This document shows positions 58,394 to 64,000 of a stretch of 64,000 nt of DNA, piece by piece. Source of the stretch: Tepidibacter mesophilus (lineage in GTDB: Bacteria; Bacillota; Clostridia; Peptostreptococcales; Peptostreptococcaceae). Within the stretch, counting starts at the first letter, position 1, and every line of letters begins with the position of its first letter. The notes beneath the pieces were generated by a model. It was not told the DNA's origin. It did no database searches and worked only from the letters and a program-made list of their open reading frames with translations. The stretch lies in contig NZ_BDQY01000010.1 in NCBI RefSeq assembly GCF_002724055.1, forward strand, positions 36,224 to 100,223, in the 5' to 3' direction. Position numbers and translations under genes: made by a program.

Positions 58394-58500
58394 CACGCTG
58401 ACTCATGTCGCCAATAAGTCTTGGGACTCTGTTGCTTAGAAATAGTTGATTCTGTACTACTTTTAAGCAGTATTAACCACAGCTTTAAAATTATATGGTT
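58374..58500 (+). repeat. Family A repeat, copy A8, forming the aldolase C-terminus
   Basis: AAAAATTCGTCTAGTCGCTA is read in frame as the last five codons of the aldolase gene and its TAA. Hairpin core degenerate (CAATAAGTCTTGGGACTCTGTTG), tail present, ends just before the NhaC ribosome binding site. Confidence 0.87.
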
Positions 58501-58519
58501 TTAATTGGGAGGGAATAGA

Positions 58520-59821
58520 ATGAGTAAAATAGGAACAGATAAAAAAAGTAGTTTTAAAGGATTATTGCCTTTGGTATTTTTCTTATTATTATTTATGGGA
58601 ACAGGAATTATAACAGGAAATTTCAACAATATGCCGCTACTACTAGCTTTTATCCTTGCTTCTGCGTTTGCTTTACTACTTGATAAAGAAGGTGCAAATA
58701 CATCTTTATCTGATAAAATTGATATTTTTTCTAAAGCTGGTGGAGAACCAACTATTATTTTAATGGTTGTTATATTTCTATTAGCTGGAGCTTTTTACTC
58801 TATAGCAGATGCTATGGGTGCTGTTAGTTCTATGGTAAACCTTGGATTAAGTATATTACCTGCAAACCTGTTATTACCAGGACTATTTATGGTTGGATGT
58901 ATCTTATCATTCTCTATGGGTACTTCAATGGGAACTATAACAGCACTTGCTCCTATAGGTGTAGGTATAGCCTCTCAAACAGGGCTTAGCTTACCTCTAG
59001 TTTTAGGAACTGTTATAGGTAGTGCTTTATTCGGAGACAATTTATCATTTATCTCAGATACAACAATAGCAGCTACAAGAACTCAAGGTGTAGAGCTTAG
59101 AGACAAATTCAAGGCAAATGGATTGATAGTTTTACCAGCTGTTATAGTTACTCTTGTAATCTTAACCTTCTTATCTGGTGGAAATGCAAACCTAGAAACA
59201 TATGAATATTCCATAGTTAGAATAGTACCATATATAGCTATCATCGGTAGTGCATTAATAGGTTTAAACGTTATGGTTGTTTTAGGGATTGGTATAGGAT
59301 CTGGTGCAGTAATAGGACTTTTCATGGGTGATTTTACTGTAGTTGAACTTTTTGGTGTATTACAAAGAGGGATGGGATGGATGGAAGATCTAGCTATAAT
59401 ATCTCTTATAGTAGGTGGACTTGTTGGCCTTATGAATTATTACGGAGGAATCAACTATTTATTAGAAAAAGTTACATCTAAGGTTAAAACAGCAAAAGGT
59501 GCTCAATTAGGTATAGCTGCACTAGTTAGTTTAATAGATATAGCTACTACTAACAACACTATATCTATAATTACAGCAGGACCATTAGCAAAAGACTTAT
59601 CAAAGGAATATGATATAGACCCAAGAAGAACTGCAAGTATTTTAGACATCTTCTCATCTGCATTCCAGGGTCTGATTCCTTATGGAGGACAATTCTTATT
59701 GGCTGCAGGAATCGGTCAGATATCACCTGTTGAAATAGTACCTTATTCAATATATTCATTATTGATGATAGTATTTGGATTAGTAGCAATTATGTTCAAC
59801 TTCCCTAAGATGAAGCAATAA
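58520..59821 (+). CDS. NhaC-family Na+-coupled antiporter/transporter
   Basis: 433 residues, about eleven helices. Signature GSALFGDNLSFISDTTIAATRTQG near residue 175 and SLIDIATTNNTISIITAGPLA near 335 are Na+/H+ antiporter NhaC-type. Start is ATG at 58520 behind GGGAGGG. Such carriers also exchange organic solutes. In this cluster it may move the nucleoside or sugar substrate, or the aldehyde-derived product; transport specificity cannot be read from sequence. Confidence 0.85.
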   Translation: MSKIGTDKKSSFKGLLPLVFFLLLFMGTGIITGNFNNMPLLLAFILASAFALLLDKEGANTSLSDKIDIFSKAGGEPTIILMVVIFLLAGAFYSIADAMGAVSSMVNLGLSILPANLLLPGLFMVGCILSFSMGTSMGTITALAPIGVGIASQTGLSLPLVLGTVIGSALFGDNLSFISDTTIAATRTQGVELRDKFKANGLIVLPAVIVTLVILTFLSGGNANLETYEYSIVRIVPYIAIIGSALIGLNVMVVLGIGIGSGAVIGLFMGDFTVVELFGVLQRGMGWMEDLAIISLIVGGLVGLMNYYGGINYLLEKVTSKVKTAKGAQLGIAALVSLIDIATTNNTISIITAGPLAKDLSKEYDIDPRRTASILDIFSSAFQGLIPYGGQFLLAAGIGQISPVEIVPYSIYSLLMIVFGLVAIMFNFPKMKQ

Positions 59822-59849
59822 TACCCTCATACAGAAAGGCGGAATATAT

Positions 59850-60902
59850 ATGCAACGAGTAGATACAGACTTAGCATTTATGCTACAATTCGAAAATGTA
59901 GCTTGGTATGATAATAAAAAAGTAAGAATATTAGATAGAAGAATTTATCCAACTAAAGTAAAATTCATTACATGTGATAACCATAAAGAAGTTGCTAAAG
60001 CTATAGCAGATATGGTAACTCAAAGTGCTGGTCCTTATACCGCTGCAGGTATGGGGATGGCACTTGCAGCATATGAATGCAGCAACTTATCTTATAAAGA
60101 TCAAATAAATTATTTAGAAAATGCTGCTTTCACTCTTTCAAATGCAAGACCTACGACAGCAAATCGTATGACTTTGGTTGTTAATGGGTGTTTGAAGGTT
60201 GCTAAGACTGCCATGGAAAATGGAAACAAAGTTGATGAAGCTATTTTTGAACATACAGTTAAATCTATGAATAATCGCTACTCTAGAATAGGAACAGTAG
60301 CAAAATATCTAGTAGATATGTTTCCTCAAAACGGAAATATAATGACTCAATGCTTCGGAGAGACAATAATAGGTATGATGCTAAAAGAAGCAAAATCAAG
60401 GAATAATAACATCAAACTATTTTGTCCAGAAACAAGACCATACCTACAAGGAGCTAGACTTACTGCAAGTGTAGCATATGACCAAGGCTTTGATGTTACT
60501 GTAATAACAGACAATATGCCTGCCTTTACTATGCAAAACAAAAACATAGACTTATTTACATCAGCAGCAGATTCAATATGTTTAGATGGACATATAGTAA
60601 ATAAGGTTGGAACACTTCAAATAGCTATAGCAGCTAAATACTTTAAGGTTCCATACTTCGTAACAGGAATACCAGACAAAGACTACACTAACATATCACA
60701 AGTTAAAATAGAAGAAAGAGACCCTAATCAAGTACTAGAATTCAGAGGAATTAAAAACACTATGGATGGAGTTAAAGGATACTACCCTTCTTTTGATATT
60801 ACTCCACCTAGCTTAGTAAGTGGTGTGGTAACAGATAAGGGAATACTTAGTCCTTATGATTTATACAGATATTTCGAATCCAAAGTAGAGAACTATTATT
60901 AA
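59850..60902 (+). CDS. MtnA-like aldose-1-phosphate isomerase (eIF2B-alpha family)
   Basis: 350 residues. Kept from 5-methylthioribose-1-P isomerase: active Cys in IMTQCFGETIIG near residue 170, LFCPETRPYLQGARLTASVA near 190, and the acid Asp in SAADSICLDGHIVNKVGT. But the usual RGAPAIGxAAA segment is AGPYTAAGMGMALAA, and sequence elsewhere is divergent. I read it as isomerising a 5-modified ribose-1-P to ribulose-1-P, possibly 5-deoxyribose-1-P. AAAGGCGG precedes the ATG. Confidence 0.85.
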   Translation: MQRVDTDLAFMLQFENVAWYDNKKVRILDRRIYPTKVKFITCDNHKEVAKAIADMVTQSAGPYTAAGMGMALAAYECSNLSYKDQINYLENAAFTLSNARPTTANRMTLVVNGCLKVAKTAMENGNKVDEAIFEHTVKSMNNRYSRIGTVAKYLVDMFPQNGNIMTQCFGETIIGMMLKEAKSRNNNIKLFCPETRPYLQGARLTASVAYDQGFDVTVITDNMPAFTMQNKNIDLFTSAADSICLDGHIVNKVGTLQIAIAAKYFKVPYFVTGIPDKDYTNISQVKIEERDPNQVLEFRGIKNTMDGVKGYYPSFDITPPSLVSGVVTDKGILSPYDLYRYFESKVENYY

Positions 60903-60932
60903 GATTATAGATGAACTTAAGGGGTGAATACA

Positions 60933-62171
60933 TTGTCTAAATTTAACTCACATTTTAGAATGAATATAGAAGATGCTGTACTATATGCAAAAGAAAAATT
61001 AGATATATTCGACGAAAATGCCAATTTGCGAGCAGAAGAAATTGGAGATGGAAATATAAACTATGTATTTAAAGTATGGGATACAAATACACAAAAATCA
61101 GTAATAATAAAACATGCTGATGTAGTTATTAGATCTTCAGGAAATCCTCTAGATATAGCTAGAAATAGAATTGAAGCAGAAGTTTTAATGCTTCAATCAA
61201 ACCTAGCTCCCGGATTGGTTCCAAAAGTATATAAATACGACCCTATAATGTGTACTCTATCAATGGAGGACATATCTGATCACATAAATCTAAGAAAAGA
61301 ACTTCTAAAAAGAAAGACATTCCCAAAACTCGCAGACCACGTAACCACATTCATAGTAAATACACTCTTACCTACTACAGACCTAGTAATGAATTCAGCT
61401 AAGAAGAAAGATAACGTAAAAAAATTTATCAATAAAGAACTTTGTAAAATATCAGAAGACCTAGTATTCACAGAACCATATATAGACTATAAGGGTAGAA
61501 ACATAATATTAGAAGAAAACATGGATTTCGTAAGAAAAGAACTATATGATAACAAAGAATTAATACTTGAAGTTGGCAAGCTTAAAAACAACTTTATGAA
61601 TAACGCTCAAGCTCTAATACATGGAGATTTGCACTCAGGATCTATATTCATAAATCAAGAATCTACCAAGATATTAGATCCAGAATTTGCATTCTACGGT
61701 CCTATTGGATATGACCTTGGAAACGTAATAGGAAACTTATTCTTCGCATGGGCAAATAATATCGTTACTAATCATAACGATGATGTAGAAAAATTCACTT
61801 CATGGATTTCAAATACTATCCAAGATATAATATCTTTATTCAAGCAGAAATTTATAACACTATACAAAGAATCAGTAACAGACGTAATGGCAAAGCAAGA
61901 ATACTATATGAATTGGTATCTAGATACTATACTATCTGATACAGCTGGAACAGCTGGACTTGAAATAATAAGAAGAGTTGTTGGAGATTCAAAAGTTGCA
62001 GATATTACAGATATAGCTAATATAGATGAGAGAATCCATGCTGAAAGAATTTTGATACTAGCAGCTAAATCATTTATAACTAATAGAGACTCTATCAAAT
62101 CAGGAGATCAATACGTAAATATATTTAATACTACAGTCCACGACTATATAAAGGAGGCTTGTAATGAATAG
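60933..62171 (+). CDS. MtnK-like ribose kinase
   Basis: About 412 residues. Kinase fold of 5-methylthioribose kinase: RAEEIGDGNINYVFKVWD near residue 32, catalytic LIHGDLHSGSIFINQE near 230 and LDPEFAFYGPIGYDLGN near 250. Start is TTG at 60933, seven bases after AAGGGGTG; a GTG three codons earlier overlaps that site. It overlaps the alcohol dehydrogenase start by 8 bp. Phosphorylates methylthioribose or 5-deoxyribose at C1. Confidence 0.9.
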   Translation: MSKFNSHFRMNIEDAVLYAKEKLDIFDENANLRAEEIGDGNINYVFKVWDTNTQKSVIIKHADVVIRSSGNPLDIARNRIEAEVLMLQSNLAPGLVPKVYKYDPIMCTLSMEDISDHINLRKELLKRKTFPKLADHVTTFIVNTLLPTTDLVMNSAKKKDNVKKFINKELCKISEDLVFTEPYIDYKGRNIILEENMDFVRKELYDNKELILEVGKLKNNFMNNAQALIHGDLHSGSIFINQESTKILDPEFAFYGPIGYDLGNVIGNLFFAWANNIVTNHNDDVEKFTSWISNTIQDIISLFKQKFITLYKESVTDVMAKQEYYMNWYLDTILSDTAGTAGLEIIRRVVGDSKVADITDIANIDERIHAERILILAAKSFITNRDSIKSGDQYVNIFNTTVHDYIKEACNE

Positions 62172-63327
62172 TTTCTATTATTATAACCCTACAGAATTAA
62201 TATTTGGAAAAGACTCTATCTCAAAAATAAAGGATCATATTCCAAAAACAGCAGAGAAAGTACTTCTACACTACGGTAGAGACAGCATAAAAAAATCAGG
62301 TTTATATGACCAAGTAATGGATATATTAAATAATAACAATATAGAGGTAATTGAACTCTCAGGAGTAACACCAAACCCAAAACTATCTTTAGTAAAAGAA
62401 GGTATAAAACTTTGCAAAGATAATAATATCGACTTTATACTAGCTGTAGGTGGCGGAAGCGTTATCGATTCATCAAAAGCTATAGCTGCTGGAATCTACT
62501 ACGAAGGTGATGTATGGGATTTATTCGCTAAGGACATAGAAATAACAAAAGCTATGCCCATAGGTGTAATATTAACAATACCTGCAACAGGAAGCGAAAG
62601 TAGCTCAGCTACAATAATAACTAATGAAACAACACTTCAAAAGCAAGGTCTAGAGAACGATCTTCTAAGACCTAAATTTGCAGTATTAAATCCAGAACTA
62701 ACATTAACACTTCCAAGAAAGCAAACTTTTGCTGGTATAGTAGATATACTTTCTCATGTTATGGAGCGATACTTCACTAATACTAAAGATGTAGAACTTA
62801 CAGATAATTTATGCGAAGCTACAATGAGAACAGTTATAAATAATGCATACAGACTATTAGATAACCCTAACAACTACTGCGCAAGAGCCGAGATAATGCT
62901 AAGCGGAACTATGGCTCACAGCGGAATACTCGGACTCGGAAGAGAAGAAGATTGGGCAAGTCATAGAATAGGTCACGAAATAACAGCTTTATATGGAACA
63001 ACACACGGAATAACTTTATCAATAATACTTCCTGCATGGATGAAGTATGTATATAAAGAAAATATAGAGAGATTCTCTAGATTTGCAGAGCAGGTATTCG
63101 GTGTTAATGATAACAATAAAATACAAGAAGAAATAGCTCTTATAGGAATTCAAAAATTCGAAGATTTCTTAAAAGATATAGATATATCTACAAAGTTAGA
63201 CGATGAAAATATCCCTTGTGATAAATTCCAAGAAATGGCCAGAAAATGCACAGCTTCAGGCCCTGTAGGAAGATTTGTTAAGATATATGAAGAAGATGTA
63301 ATTAAGATATTAGAAATGGCAAAATAA
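62164..63327 (+). CDS. Iron-containing alcohol dehydrogenase (BDH type)
   Basis: 387 residues. Cofactor loop FILAVGGGSVIDSSKAIA near residue 92, metal ligands in VDILSHVMERY near 197 and the two His of DWASHRIGHEITALYGTTHG near 265-285. Butanol or lactaldehyde reductase family, NADPH-type. In this cluster it should reduce the aldehyde released by the aldolase (acetaldehyde, or methylthioacetaldehyde) to an alcohol. Followed by a terminator and a decayed family A head. Confidence 0.93.
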   Translation: MNSFYYYNPTELIFGKDSISKIKDHIPKTAEKVLLHYGRDSIKKSGLYDQVMDILNNNNIEVIELSGVTPNPKLSLVKEGIKLCKDNNIDFILAVGGGSVIDSSKAIAAGIYYEGDVWDLFAKDIEITKAMPIGVILTIPATGSESSSATIITNETTLQKQGLENDLLRPKFAVLNPELTLTLPRKQTFAGIVDILSHVMERYFTNTKDVELTDNLCEATMRTVINNAYRLLDNPNNYCARAEIMLSGTMAHSGILGLGREEDWASHRIGHEITALYGTTHGITLSIILPAWMKYVYKENIERFSRFAEQVFGVNDNNKIQEEIALIGIQKFEDFLKDIDISTKLDDENIPCDKFQEMARKCTASGPVGRFVKIYEEDVIKILEMAK

Positions 63328-63350
63328 AAATTCATCCAGCTAATACTGCA

Positions 63351-63388
63351 CAAAAATAGCCCCAATAGATATCTATCGGGGCTATCTT
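63351..63388 (+). terminator. Bidirectional terminator after the alcohol dehydrogenase
   Basis: ATAGCCCCAATAGAT pairs with ATCTATCGGGGCTAT with one mismatch; A run on the left, TCTTT on the right. It also lies 3' of the convergent SH3 gene. Confidence 0.82.
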
Positions 63389-63409
63389 TATACTATGAGA
63401 TTTAAATAA

Positions 63410-63771
63410 TTAATACTTATAATTCATAGTATTATACGAAACCCAACCAGTATAATAATCTCCCATATCATCATAGTATTCAACCTTACACCAGAATCTT
63501 TCAGCATTCTCAACTTTAGTTTCATTAACATAACACTCGGTTCCCTCTGAAATTGTTGTTATAACATCTGAACCAAGTTTTGGAGCAACCCTTAGATTTG
63601 CATTCTTAGCAATAATTGTTTGATATGTATCTTCTACATCATATGCTTTGTATTTAGTCTGATTTAGCATTTCTTCTTGTTCAGCCATTTTTTCAGCTTC
63701 TTTTATTTGCATTTCTTCATTTTTCTTAGCTTCTTTTATCGAAAACTTTAGTTCCTCTTTTAGATTTGGAT
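63410..63771 (-). pseudogene. SH3-domain protein, 5' end removed by an IS3-family insertion
   Basis: Open frame of about 120 residues continuing upstream of the first ATG: NPNLKEELKFSIKEAKKNEE, a Lys/Glu-rich helix, then an SH3b domain (NANLRVAPKLGSDVITTISE, RFWCKVEYYDDMGDYYTGWV). The frame reaches the IS end at 63772 with no start or ribosome binding site, so the 5' part has been cut off. Originally a wall- or surface-associated protein, judging by the SH3 domain. Confidence 0.75.
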
Positions 63772-64000
63772 TGTCAACACTTTTTAGGACACTTTTTTGT
63801 CGGACATCAATAACCTATATTCTATAGGGCTAAGGTAATCTAATGACCCGTGTATTCTGTGATTGTTATACCAATTTACATAATCAAATAATTCATATTC
63901 TAGTTGTTCGAAATTTTCAAATATTTTATTGAAAGCAAATTCAGTTTTTATAACCTTAAATGTAGCTTCTGCTACGGCATTATCATAAGGGCATCCTTTT
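63772..64000 (-). mobile_element. IS3-family insertion sequence, one end, window-truncated
   Basis: The left boundary TGTCAACACTTTTTAGGACA is the terminal sequence of an IS3/IS150-type element, immediately next to the transposase stop. The rest lies beyond the window. It interrupts the SH3 gene. Confidence 0.85.
63784..64000 (-). CDS. IS3-family transposase OrfB, C-terminal part
   Basis: The last 72 codons of an integrase-core transposase. KGCPYDNAVAEATFKVIKTE contains the catalytic Glu of the DDE triad, followed by YVNWYNNHRIHGSLDYLSP and EYR, the IS150-subgroup C-terminus. Stop TAA at 63784-63786. The N-terminal part and OrfA are outside the window. Confidence 0.93.
   Translation of the reverse strand, partial: KGCPYDNAVAEATFKVIKTEFAFNKIFENFEQLEYELFDYVNWYNNHRIHGSLDYLSPIEYRLLMSDKKVS

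Overview
The window comes from the chromosome of a low-GC, AT-rich anaerobic Firmicute, most likely a clostridial lineage near Peptostreptococcaceae or Tissierellales. Evidence: strong AGGAGG-type ribosome binding sites with frequent TTG/GTG starts, a Bacillus-like gene order (atp operon, mnaA, upp, rpiB, tsaC, prmC, prfA, tdk, rpmE, rho, glpX, transaldolase), S-layer homology (SLH) proteins, ThiT with a TPP riboswitch, and an F-ATPase c subunit carrying the Na+-binding residues. I cannot name the genus from this sequence alone. Almost every gene from 1 to 49.7 kb is on the minus strand (one lipoprotein gene at 26.2 kb excepted); mixed strands follow.

Layout. 1-6.5 kb: F-type ATP synthase operon (atpD cut by the window edge). 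6.7-26 kb: housekeeping block for cell-wall polymer precursors, pyrimidine salvage, translation termination, tRNA modification, Rho, two class II fructose bisphosphatases, PLP synthase and transaldolase, plus a small sirohaem protein with a Cys-rich neighbour. 26-41 kb: envelope and export region with two tripartite-like operons (HlyD + two ABC-2 permeases + MarR + TolC-like; TetR + HlyD + RND pump + TolC-like), separated by an SLH protein and a CheY-like receiver. 41-50 kb: galU, an exported PepF-like peptidase, a DUF4430 lipoprotein and two YcdB/PepSY-type proteins, one with SLH domains. 49.7-56.5 kb: DUF1659, DUF2922 and YvrJ small proteins, AbgT transporter with M20 amidohydrolase, TPP-riboswitch thiT, and a sigma factor whose promoter holds two LexA-type boxes. 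56.6-63.4 kb: SorC regulator plus class II aldolase, NhaC-type transporter, MtnA-like isomerase, MtnK-like kinase and Fe-alcohol dehydrogenase, which reads as a 5-deoxyribose / methylthioribose (DHAP shunt) salvage cluster. 63.4-64 kb: an SH3 gene cut by an IS3-family element.

Two interspersed repeat families run through the window. Family B (about 205 bp, nine full copies and one mini copy) is an end-to-end hairpin sitting inside the loop of what look like ordinary intrinsic terminators; each copy has its own outer stem, the arms covary, and all ten lie 3' of a gene in the same orientation relative to it. Family A (about 130 bp) has a conserved head that often forms the last codons and stop of the gene it abuts, followed by a covarying small hairpin. 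I regard family B, the barrel-less TolC-like proteins, the SOS-controlled sigma factor and the deoxyribose salvage cluster as the most interesting contents.
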